From JAVBLT01 sp031553315 (GTDB taxonomy: Bacteria > Verrucomicrobiota > Kiritimatiellia > RFP12 > DVOR01): a stretch of DNA of 35,965 bases. A program made the translations under genes and the position numbers. Every line of letters starts with the position of its first letter. The stretch's first letter is position 1. The stretch covers positions 1-35,965 of the forward strand of contig JAVBLT010000015.1 in the NCBI GenBank assembly GCA_031553315.1, written 5' to 3'. This document shows positions 14,657 to 22,320 of the stretch, in pieces. Under the pieces are notes generated by a model that worked only from the letters and a program-made list of their open reading frames with translations, was not told where the DNA came from and searched no databases.

Positions 14657-15838
14657 ATGAGCAAGGTCATGTCGCGACACGTCTACACCTCGGAATCGGT
14701 CTCGGAAGGCCATCCCGACAAAGTCGCCGATCAGATTTCCGACGCGATTCTCGATGCCTGCCTCGAAAAGGATTCCAACGCCCGCGTGGCCTGCGAAACC
14801 GCCTGCGGCACCAACCTTGTGGTCAATCTGGGCGAAATCACCTGCAAGCGCTGGAGCGAAATCAACCCCCAGGCCATCGCCCGCGCCGTGGTGAAGGATA
14901 TCGGCTACGACGATCCCTCCGAGGGCTTTTCCTTCGACACCTTCAACTATGTGTGCTCCCTTCACGGCCAATCGCCCGACATCGCCCGGGGCGTGGATCG
15001 CGCCGACCCCGAAGAGCAGGGCGCCGGCGACCAGGGCATGATGTTTGGCTACGCGACCGATTCCACCCCCGAGCTCATGCCCGCGCCCGTGATCTACTCC
15101 CACCGCCTCCTCGAGCGCCTCACGCTCCTGCGAAAAACCGGCCAGATCCCCTATCTGCGCCCCGACGCCAAGGCCCAGGTCAGCGTGCTTCACGAAGGCG
15201 GCAAGGCCGTGGGCATCACCCACGTGGTGATCTCGCACCAAACGCGAGACGTGCCCCTCGAACAGATCCGGAAAGACCTTCTCGCCGTGGCGCACGATGT
15301 GCTCGGCCCGACCGGCCTGCTTCAGCCCGGCACCGTCTTCTTCACCAACCCCACCGGTAAATTCGTGGTGGGCGGGCCCGCCGGCGATTCCGGGGTCACG
15401 GGGCGCAAGATCATCGTCGACACCTACGGCGGCATGGGATCCCACGGCGGCGGCGCCTTCTCCGGCAAAGACCCCTCCAAGGTGGATCGATCCGCTTCGT
15501 ATTACGCCCGCTACGCCGCCAAAAACATCGTCGCGGCAGGCCTTGCCGGCAAGTGCGAGATCCAGGTGGCCTACGCGATCGGCATCGCCCGGCCCGTCAG
15601 CATCAACGTCTCCACCTACGGCACGGGCCGCGTGAAGGAAGAGGCGCTGAGCGATCTTCTGCTCAGCGGCGGCCTTTTCGATTTCCGCCCCGCCGCCATC
15701 ATCCGCCAGCTTGAGCTCAAGACCCCCAAAGGCTGGAACTACCGCGGAAGCTGCAACTACGGCCACTTCTGCGGCAAAGACGTGCCCTGGGAGCGCCTCG
15801 ACAAAGTGGAAGCGCTCCGCTCCGCCTTCACCCGCTAA
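14657..15838 (+). CDS. metK: S-adenosylmethionine synthetase
   Basis: Makes SAM from methionine and ATP. The 393-aa protein has the family start YTSESVSEGHPDKVADQ (methionine/ATP binding), QGAGDQGMMFGYA, and a phosphate-loop region with GGGAFSGKDPSKVDRSA. The ATG has GGGAG 7 nt upstream. It stands alone between its riboswitch leader and a terminator; ahcY, the next step of the methyl cycle, follows with a separate promoter. Confidence 0.97.
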   Translation: MSKVMSRHVYTSESVSEGHPDKVADQISDAILDACLEKDSNARVACETACGTNLVVNLGEITCKRWSEINPQAIARAVVKDIGYDDPSEGFSFDTFNYVCSLHGQSPDIARGVDRADPEEQGAGDQGMMFGYATDSTPELMPAPVIYSHRLLERLTLLRKTGQIPYLRPDAKAQVSVLHEGGKAVGITHVVISHQTRDVPLEQIRKDLLAVAHDVLGPTGLLQPGTVFFTNPTGKFVVGGPAGDSGVTGRKIIVDTYGGMGSHGGGAFSGKDPSKVDRSASYYARYAAKNIVAAGLAGKCEIQVAYAIGIARPVSINVSTYGTGRVKEEALSDLLLSGGLFDFRPAAIIRQLELKTPKGWNYRGSCNYGHFCGKDVPWERLDKVEALRSAFTR

Positions 15839-15846
15839 AACAGCTT

Positions 15847-15869
15847 AAGCCCCTCTCCGGGGCTTTTTT
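15847..15869 (+). terminator. Intrinsic terminator after metK
   Basis: AAGCCCC (15847-15853) pairs with GGGGCTT (15859-15865), loop TCTCC, then T-run to 15869. Confidence 0.85.
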
Positions 15870-15870
15870 G

Positions 15871-15899
15871 TTGAGTGTGCGGCCTGCGTGTGCTATAGT
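15871..15899 (+). promoter_or_regulatory. Sigma70-type promoter for ahcY
   Basis: TTGAGT, 17-nt spacer, TATAGT, beginning one base after the metK terminator T-run. The start near 15907 supports ATG 15935 rather than 15914 as the ahcY start. Confidence 0.75.
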
Positions 15900-15934
15900 C
15901 TACCCGCTTCTCAATGTGCGGAAAGGATGTTTTG

Positions 15935-17335
15935 ATGACGGATTACAAGGTGCGCGATATCGGCCTGGCCGAGCTTGGCCGCAAGGCCATCGGCATGGGC
16001 GAGCGCGAAATGCCCGGCCTCATGGCCACACGCGAAAAATACGGCACCTCCCAGCCTCTCAAAGGCGCGCGCATCATGGGTTCGCTCCACATGACCGTGG
16101 AGACGGCCGTCCTCATTGAAACGCTCAAAGCGCTGGGCGCCGACGTGCGCTGGTGCTCCTGCAACATCTTCTCCACCCAGGATCACGCCGCCGCCGCCAT
16201 CGCCGCGGGCGGGACCCCCGTCTTCGCCTGGAAGGGCGAAACGCTTGAAGAATACTGGTGGTGCACCCGCCGGGCCCTCACCTGGCCCGACGGCCGCGGC
16301 CCCGATTTGATTGTCGACGACGGCGGCGACGCCACGCTCTTCCTTCACCTCGGCCACCGCGCCGAAAACGGCGATGCCGCCTTCCTCGACCAGCCCGCCG
16401 GGAGCGAAGAACAGGGCGTGATTCACGCCCTCGTCAGGCGCGTGCTGGCCGAAGCGCCCGGTTTCTTCACCCGGGCCGTGAAGGGGTGCCGCGGCGCCTC
16501 GGAAGAGACCACCACCGGCGTCCACCGCCTCTACCAGCTTGAAAACGAAGGGCGGCTGCTCTTCCCCGCCGTCAACGTCAACGACTCCGTCACCAAATCC
16601 AAATTCGACAACATCTACGGCTGCCGCGAATCGCTGGTCGACGGTATCAAGCGCGCGACCGATGTGATGATTGCCGGCAAACACGCCTTCGTCTGCGGCT
16701 ATGGCGACGTGGGCAAAGGCTGCGCCGAAGCCCTCAAGGCCTACAAAGCCGAAGTGTGGGTCTCCGAGGTCGACCCCATCTGCGCCCTTCAGGCCTGCAT
16801 GGCCGGCCTGCGCGTGGCCACCGTGGAACAGGCCACAGGCTGGGCGAACCTCTTCGTGACCACCACCGGCAATTGCGACATCATCACCGCCGAACACATG
16901 GCCGCCATGCGCGACCAGACCATCGTCTGCAACATCGGCCATTTCGACAACGAGATCCAGGTCGCCCGCCTCAAAGCCTTCCCCGGCATCCGCCACATCA
17001 CCGTCAAACCCCAGCTTGACCAGTTTATTTTCCCCGACGGCCACTGCGTCTACCTCCTCGCCGAAGGGCGCCTCGTCAACCTCGGCTGCGCCACCGGCCA
17101 CCCGGCCTTCGTCATGTCGGCCAGCTTCACCAACCAGGTGCTCGCCCAGCTCAAACTCTGGCGCGAGCCGCTCGAAAAAAAAGTTTACCGTCTCCCGAAA
17201 GCGCTCGACGAAGAAGTCGCCCGCCTCCATCTCGCCCAGCTCGGCGCCACCCTGACCGAGCTGACCGAAAAGCAGGCCGCCTACATCGGCGTGCCCGTGG
17301 AAGGCCCCTATAAACCGGATTATTATCGGTACTAA
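15935..17335 (+). CDS. ahcY: Adenosylhomocysteinase (SAH hydrolase)
   Basis: Hydrolyses S-adenosylhomocysteine to adenosine and homocysteine. The 466-aa product has SLHMTVETAVL near the N terminus, KSKFDNIYGCRESLVDGI, the NAD-binding GYGDVGKGCAEAL, and the C-terminal GPYKPDYYRY typical of the family. An upstream in-frame ATG at 15914 is rejected because it lies about 7 nt from the predicted transcript start; AAAGGA precedes 15935 at good spacing. The gene is followed after 12 nt by the O-antigen ligase gene, so this promoter may also feed the polysaccharide genes. Confidence 0.96.
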   Translation: MTDYKVRDIGLAELGRKAIGMGEREMPGLMATREKYGTSQPLKGARIMGSLHMTVETAVLIETLKALGADVRWCSCNIFSTQDHAAAAIAAGGTPVFAWKGETLEEYWWCTRRALTWPDGRGPDLIVDDGGDATLFLHLGHRAENGDAAFLDQPAGSEEQGVIHALVRRVLAEAPGFFTRAVKGCRGASEETTTGVHRLYQLENEGRLLFPAVNVNDSVTKSKFDNIYGCRESLVDGIKRATDVMIAGKHAFVCGYGDVGKGCAEALKAYKAEVWVSEVDPICALQACMAGLRVATVEQATGWANLFVTTTGNCDIITAEHMAAMRDQTIVCNIGHFDNEIQVARLKAFPGIRHITVKPQLDQFIFPDGHCVYLLAEGRLVNLGCATGHPAFVMSASFTNQVLAQLKLWREPLEKKVYRLPKALDEEVARLHLAQLGATLTELTEKQAAYIGVPVEGPYKPDYYRY

Positions 17336-17347
17336 GGAACAGAACGG

Positions 17348-18826
17348 ATGAATGTTTTTGCCAAATACCTGCTTGCCGGCCTCGTGGCGCTGAGCGTTTT
17401 CCTCTTCTCCTGGCTGGGCGGCGGCACCTTTCCCGCGTGGCTCAGCTGGTGGACGCCGTGGGTCACGCTGATGATCATCGAAGTGCTCGTGATCCTGCCC
17501 GAAGTGAAGCGCAACGAAACCATCATGCAGGCCCGCAGCCGCGTCTGGCACAGCCTCATCCGCGATCCGCTTCTCTACTTCGGCATCCTGCTCACCCTTT
17601 TCCTCGTGATCCAGTGGCTCAACGGCCCCCGCACCCTCTTCTGGGATGCCCAGGCCCGCCAATGGCTCCATACCCCGCCGCCCATTCCCTGGCTCCCCTC
17701 CTGCATCAACCAGGGCGAAGGCCGCAGCGTGCTCGACTGGTTCCCCCCCGCGATCGCCGCCGCCCTCGCCGCCCGCCACGGCCTGCTCAAGCCCACCAAG
17801 CGCCTCCTGTGCCACTTCATCTGCTGGAACGCCGCCGCCCTTTGCCTCGCGGGCCTCATCCAGCTCTGGAGCGGTTCCGATTTCCTCTTCACACTCTGGG
17901 AAACCACCGTGACCGCGCAGCACTTCGCCTCCTTCGGCTACCCCAACCACGCCGCCTCCTACTTCCCCGCCGCGATGGCGCTCTCGCTCGGGCTCTGGCT
18001 CTGGTCCGTGGAACACCGCGATTTCATTCACTACCCCCCGCACCTGCTGCTCATTCCCGTTTTCCTCTGCGCGGCGGGCGGCATCCTCTCGCTTTCGCGC
18101 GCGGGCGCCCTTTTCACCGTCCTCGTCGCCCTTTTGGGCGGCCTCTACGCCATGATCCGCTACTGGGGCGGCTGGTCGAAAGCGATGCGCATGCGCATGG
18201 GCAGCGCATCGTTCGCCCTTCTGGCCGCCGCCACGGCCTGCGTGATCCTCCCCGAAAAAATCGCCGTGCGCGACGAACTCATCGCGACCGACTGGAAGGC
18301 CTTCATCGAGCACCCCATGCTCGTGCGCAGCGGTTATCAGGGCGAAGCCGCCTGGGAAATGTACAAAGACAACCCCGCCTTCGGCCTCGGCGCCTGGGGG
18401 TACCGCCGCACCATCCACCGCTATGTGAAACCGAAAGACGTGAAGAAAACCCGCAGCGACGGCCAGGCCAACGTCCATAACGACTCCTTCCAGTTTCTCG
18501 CCGAGCACGGCACCCTCGGCTTCGGCCTCATGCTCGCCTGCGCCCTCGCCCTCGCCGTCCCCTTCTGGGTTCAGCTCCTCAAAAGCCCCGCCGACGCCAT
18601 CACCGAAGAGCAGCGCGCCCGCCCCTGGCCCCTGCGCATCAACGTGCTTTATCTTTACGCCGCCCTCGCCACCCTCATCATGGCCATCCACAGCTTCGCC
18701 GACCTCATTTTCCGAAGCCCCGCCTGCATGATCGTGTGGGCGCTCTGCTTCACCTTGCCCGCCGGCTTCGCCTTTCAACAGGCAAAAACCAAAACCGAAC
18801 CCTCAAAAAACACATCAAAGAGGTAA
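17348..18826 (+). CDS. O-antigen ligase/polymerase family membrane protein
   Basis: The 492-aa protein has roughly ten to twelve predicted transmembrane segments and the Wzy_C-type region: ILSLSRAGALFTVLVALLGG, then a large periplasmic loop with NPAFGLGAWGYRR and VHNDSFQFLAEHGTLG, which holds the conserved His of WaaL-like enzymes. The likely role is transfer or polymerisation of a lipid-linked glycan at the periplasmic face. It sits directly before rfbA, rfbC and rfbD and a few kilobases from the exosortase genes, a common association in exosortase-bearing genomes. Ligase versus polymerase cannot be decided from sequence. Confidence 0.82.
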   Translation: MNVFAKYLLAGLVALSVFLFSWLGGGTFPAWLSWWTPWVTLMIIEVLVILPEVKRNETIMQARSRVWHSLIRDPLLYFGILLTLFLVIQWLNGPRTLFWDAQARQWLHTPPPIPWLPSCINQGEGRSVLDWFPPAIAAALAARHGLLKPTKRLLCHFICWNAAALCLAGLIQLWSGSDFLFTLWETTVTAQHFASFGYPNHAASYFPAAMALSLGLWLWSVEHRDFIHYPPHLLLIPVFLCAAGGILSLSRAGALFTVLVALLGGLYAMIRYWGGWSKAMRMRMGSASFALLAAATACVILPEKIAVRDELIATDWKAFIEHPMLVRSGYQGEAAWEMYKDNPAFGLGAWGYRRTIHRYVKPKDVKKTRSDGQANVHNDSFQFLAEHGTLGFGLMLACALALAVPFWVQLLKSPADAITEEQRARPWPLRINVLYLYAALATLIMAIHSFADLIFRSPACMIVWALCFTLPAGFAFQQAKTKTEPSKNTSKR

Positions 18827-18829
18827 CCC

Positions 18830-19702
18830 ATGCGTAAGGGAATCATTCTCGCCGGCGGCGCCGGCACCCGCCTTTACCCCGCCACACAGCTCATCTGCAA
18901 ACAGCTTCTGCCCGTCTACGACAAGCCGATGATCTACTACCCCCTCTCCACCCTCATGCTCGCGGGCATCCGCGAGGTGCTCATCATCTCCACCCCCGAG
19001 GCCACACCCCTCTTCGAGCGGCTTCTGGGCGACGGTTCGCGCATCGGCATGAAGCTCGCCTACAAAGTGCAGGAAACCCCCAACGGCCTCGCCCAAGCCT
19101 TCGTGCTGGGCCGCGAGTTCATCGGCGAAGACCCCGTCTGCCTCATTTTGGGCGACAACATTTTCTACGGCCGCGGCTTCAGCTCCATGCTCAAAGAAGC
19201 CTCCGCCACCCCCGGCGCCACCGTCTTCGGCTACACCGTGACCGATCCCGAGCGTTTCGGCGTGGTGGAATTCAATGAGAACCGCCAGGCGATCTCCATC
19301 GAGGAAAAACCCGCGCGGCCCAAATCCAATTACGCCGTCACCGGCCTTTATTTCTACGACAACACCGTGGTCGACATCGCCGCCAACCTCGCCCCCTCCG
19401 CCCGCGGCGAATATGAAATCACCGACGTCAACCGCATCTACCTCCACCAGGGCAAGCTCAGCGTGCAGCTCCTCGGCCGCGGCTTCGCCTGGCTCGACAC
19501 CGGCACCCACGACGCCCTCGCCGACGCCTGCGCCTTCGTCAAAACCATCCAGGACCGCCAGGGCCTCAAGATCGCCTGCATTGAGGAAATCGCCTGGCGC
19601 ATGGGCTTCATCACCTACGACCAGATGCTTCAGGCCGCCCAGGCCGTGAAGAAATCCACCTACGGCGAATACATCTTCAACCTCACCCAAAACAGCTTCT
19701 GA
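18830..19702 (+). CDS. rfbA: Glucose-1-phosphate thymidylyltransferase
   Basis: First enzyme of dTDP-L-rhamnose synthesis. The 290-aa protein begins KGIILAGGAGTRLYP, the nucleotide-binding signature, followed by KQLLPVYDKPMIYYPLS and LILGDNIFYG. Length and motifs match RfbA closely. It starts 3 nt after the ligase stop. Confidence 0.96.
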   Translation: MRKGIILAGGAGTRLYPATQLICKQLLPVYDKPMIYYPLSTLMLAGIREVLIISTPEATPLFERLLGDGSRIGMKLAYKVQETPNGLAQAFVLGREFIGEDPVCLILGDNIFYGRGFSSMLKEASATPGATVFGYTVTDPERFGVVEFNENRQAISIEEKPARPKSNYAVTGLYFYDNTVVDIAANLAPSARGEYEITDVNRIYLHQGKLSVQLLGRGFAWLDTGTHDALADACAFVKTIQDRQGLKIACIEEIAWRMGFITYDQMLQAAQAVKKSTYGEYIFNLTQNSF

Positions 19703-19711
19703 GGAGGCCTC

Positions 19712-20266
19712 ATGGAAATCATCGCCACCGAAATCCCCGATGTGAAAGTGATCCGCCCCCGCGTGTTCGCCGATGACCGCGGCTACTTTCTCCAGACCTA
19801 TCAGGATGCCGCCTACCGCGCCGCCGGCATATCCGCCCATTTCTGCCAAGACAATGAATCGTGCTCCTCGCGCGGCGTTCTGCGCGGGCTCCACTACCAG
19901 ACCGCCCCCCACACCCAGGCCAAGCTCGTGCGCGTGATCCAAGGCGCCGTGTGGGACGTCGCCGTCGACATCCGCAAAGGCTCCCCCACCTTCGGAAAAT
20001 ACGCGAGCCGCCTCCTCACCGGCGAAAACAAGCTCCAGTTTTACATCCCCCGCGGCTTCGCCCACGGCTTCGTAGTCCTCGAAGACCACACCGTCTTCGC
20101 CTACAAGTGCGACAACGGCTACGCCCCCCAGGCCGATACCGGCCTGCTCTACAACGACCCCGCCATCGGCATCCAGTGGCCCGACCTGGGCATGGAACCC
20201 ATCCTCTCCGCCAAAGACCTCCGCCAGCCCCGCCTCAGCGAAATCACCCCCTGGGAGGGCGCGTAA
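19712..20266 (+). CDS. rfbC: dTDP-4-dehydrorhamnose 3,5-epimerase
   Basis: The 184-aa cupin-fold epimerase has DDRGYFLQTY, QDNESCSSRGVLRGLHYQ (catalytic His), VWDVAVDIRKGSPTFGKY, and FYIPRGFAHGFVVL. GGAGG precedes the ATG. It sits between rfbA and rfbD. Confidence 0.96.
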   Translation: MEIIATEIPDVKVIRPRVFADDRGYFLQTYQDAAYRAAGISAHFCQDNESCSSRGVLRGLHYQTAPHTQAKLVRVIQGAVWDVAVDIRKGSPTFGKYASRLLTGENKLQFYIPRGFAHGFVVLEDHTVFAYKCDNGYAPQADTGLLYNDPAIGIQWPDLGMEPILSAKDLRQPRLSEITPWEGA

Positions 20267-20267
20267 C

Positions 20268-21125
20268 ATGAACATCCTCATCACCGGCGGCAAAGGCATG
20301 CTCGGCCGCACCCTCATCCGCCACTGGCAGGGCGCGCACACCTGCATCGTCGCCGACCTGCCCGAGGCCGACATCACGAACCGGGAGAGCATCGCCGCCG
20401 CCGTCGCCGCCGCCAAGGCCGATGCGGTCGTGCACTGCGCCGCCATGACCGCCGTCGACGCCTGCGAAGACGAGATGGAAAAGGCCTTTCGCATCAACGC
20501 CATCGGCACCGCCAACGTGGCCTATGCCTGCAAAATCAACCACGCCCGCCTCATCGCCATTTCCACCGACTACGTGTTTGCCGGCGACCTCGACCGCCCC
20601 TACATTGAAACCGACCGCCCCGCCCCCCGCACCCTCTACGGCCTCACCAAACTCAGCGGCGAAGACGCCATCCGCACCATTCTGCCCGGCAACCACATCA
20701 TCGCCCGCATCGCCTGGCTCTACGGCTTCGGCGGCCCCAGCTTCGTGCACACCATGCTCAAGCTCGCCGCCCAGGATCCCGCCCGCACCCTCAACGTGGT
20801 CAACGACCAGATCGGCAACCCCACCAGCACCGCCGCCGTCGCCGCCGGCCTCACCGCGATTCTCGCGCGCCCCGAGCTCTCCGGCACCTTCCACCTCACC
20901 TGCGAAGGCGAAGCCACCTGGTACGAGTTTGCCAAAGCCATCTTCGAAGAAGCCGGCTACCCCGATGTGAAGGCGCGGCCCTGCACCACCGCCGAATACC
21001 CGCGCCCCGCGCCGCGCCCCGCCAATTCGCGCCTCGAAAAGGCCGCGCTCCGCGCCGCCCACCTCCCCCCAATGCCGCACTGGCGCGATGCGCTCAAAGC
21101 CTTTCTCAAAGACCCCGTGGAGTAA
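20268..21125 (+). CDS. rfbD: dTDP-4-dehydrorhamnose reductase
   Basis: Final NAD(P)H-dependent step of dTDP-rhamnose synthesis. The 285-aa Rossmann protein has ILITGGKGMLGRTL, the STDYVFAGD segment, and the catalytic YGLTKLSGE (YxxxK). It begins one base after the rfbC stop (TAAcATG). The 4,6-dehydratase rfbB is not in the cluster and must be encoded elsewhere. Confidence 0.95.
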   Translation: MNILITGGKGMLGRTLIRHWQGAHTCIVADLPEADITNRESIAAAVAAAKADAVVHCAAMTAVDACEDEMEKAFRINAIGTANVAYACKINHARLIAISTDYVFAGDLDRPYIETDRPAPRTLYGLTKLSGEDAIRTILPGNHIIARIAWLYGFGGPSFVHTMLKLAAQDPARTLNVVNDQIGNPTSTAAVAAGLTAILARPELSGTFHLTCEGEATWYEFAKAIFEEAGYPDVKARPCTTAEYPRPAPRPANSRLEKAALRAAHLPPMPHWRDALKAFLKDPVE

Positions 21126-21131
21126 ACCGCC

Positions 21132-22214
21132 ATGTCGAAAACCTACCGCATAGCCCTGATTCCCGGCGACGGCACCGGCCCCGAAGTCATCCGCGAAGGC
21201 TGCAAAGTGCTCGACGCCGCCGCGAAAAAATTCGGCTTCACCCTCGCCTACACCCGCTACCCCCTCGGCGGCGACCACTACATGGCCACCGGCGAAACCC
21301 TCCCCGAAGCCACCCTCGCCGAAATCCGCGCCCACGCCGCCATCTACCTCGGCGCCATCGGCCACCCCGCCATCACCCCCGGCATCCTTGAAAAAGGCAT
21401 CCTCCTCAAGCTCCGCTTCGACCTCGACCAATACATCAACCTGCGCCCCGTGAAGCTCTATCCCGGCGTGGAGTGCCCCATCAAAGGCAAAGGCCCGAAG
21501 GAAATCGACTACACCGTCATCCGCGAAAACAGCGGCGGCCTCTACACCGGCATCGGCGGCACCTCCCGCCCCGGCACCCCCGACGAAACCGCCACCCAGA
21601 CCATGCTCTACACCCACGCCCAGGTCGCCCGCTGCCTCCGCTACGCCTTCGAATACACCCGCAAACACGGCAAAAAAGCCCGCGGCCTCAGCGAGAAAAA
21701 CACCCTCGCCCTCGTCGGCAAATCCAACGTGCTCACCCACATGTACGCCCTTTGGAACCGCCTCTTCGCAGAAATCGGCCAAGAATACCCCGATGTGACC
21801 CGCGAGTATTATCATGTCGACGCCACCTGCCTCTACATGGTCTCCTCCCCCGAAATGTTCGACGTCATCGTCACCGAAAACATGTTCGGCGACATCATCA
21901 CCGACCTTGCCGCCATCACCCAGGGCGGCCTGGGCATCTCCGCCGGCGGCAACCTCAACCCCGGCGGCGTGAGCATGTTCGAGCCCATCGGCGGCACCGC
22001 CCCCTTCTGGACCGGCAAAAACGCCATCAACCCCCTCGCCGCCATCGGCGCCGGCGCCATGATGCTCGCCTCCCTCGGCGAAACCCAAGCCGCCGCCGCC
22101 ATTGAAAACGCCATTGCCGCCGTCACCCCCCGCATGAAAAGCCAGCTCGCCAACGAAATGGGCTTCACCACAACCGAAATCGGAGACCTCGTGGCCGAAG
22201 CCGCCGCCCGGTAA
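21132..22214 (+). CDS. leuB: Isocitrate/isopropylmalate dehydrogenase family protein, probably 3-isopropylmalate dehydrogenase
   Basis: NAD-dependent beta-decarboxylating dehydrogenase, 360 aa. It has RIALIPGDGTGPEVIREG at the N terminus, RENSGGLYTGIGG, the metal- and substrate-binding ENMFGDIITDLAA, and the nucleotide-binding FEPIGGTAPFWTGKNAINPLA. LeuB is the most likely identity, but homoisocitrate, tartrate or isocitrate enzymes share these motifs. It follows rfbD by 6 nt although leucine synthesis has no link to the genes before it, and no other leu genes are in the window. Confidence 0.72.
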   Translation: MSKTYRIALIPGDGTGPEVIREGCKVLDAAAKKFGFTLAYTRYPLGGDHYMATGETLPEATLAEIRAHAAIYLGAIGHPAITPGILEKGILLKLRFDLDQYINLRPVKLYPGVECPIKGKGPKEIDYTVIRENSGGLYTGIGGTSRPGTPDETATQTMLYTHAQVARCLRYAFEYTRKHGKKARGLSEKNTLALVGKSNVLTHMYALWNRLFAEIGQEYPDVTREYYHVDATCLYMVSSPEMFDVIVTENMFGDIITDLAAITQGGLGISAGGNLNPGGVSMFEPIGGTAPFWTGKNAINPLAAIGAGAMMLASLGETQAAAAIENAIAAVTPRMKSQLANEMGFTTTEIGDLVAEAAAR

Positions 22215-22223
22215 CACTTTCAC

Positions 22224-22252
22224 TTGCCTCAGCCGCCTAAAACCGTTATACT
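22224..22252 (+). promoter_or_regulatory. Sigma70-type promoter for the TPR-exosortase operon
   Basis: TTGCCT, 17-nt spacer, TATACT, 10 nt after the leuB stop. The start near 22259 gives a leader of about 60 nt to ATG 22321 and argues against the in-frame ATG at 22264. Confidence 0.7.
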
Positions 22253-22320
22253 GCTTTTTTTATGTGAAATGCGGCCTTTGTTTGTGTGCGCAAAAGCCTG
22301 AAATCTCGGAGAATGACAAA

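Noticed and set aside
14303..15766. 487-codon minus-strand frame opposite metK and its leader
   Set aside because: Antisense shadow of metK; no family motifs, and it would run through the riboswitch and terminator.
15911..18778. Very long minus-strand open frame (955 codons) opposite ahcY and the O-antigen ligase gene
   Set aside because: It is antisense to two clearly identified genes; GC-rich codon use with C or G in third positions leaves the opposite strand free of stops. Its translation is Gly/Glu/Val-rich with no domain.
20244..22223. 659-codon minus-strand frame opposite rfbD and the leuB-like gene
   Set aside because: Antisense shadow with low-complexity Gly/Ala/Val composition.
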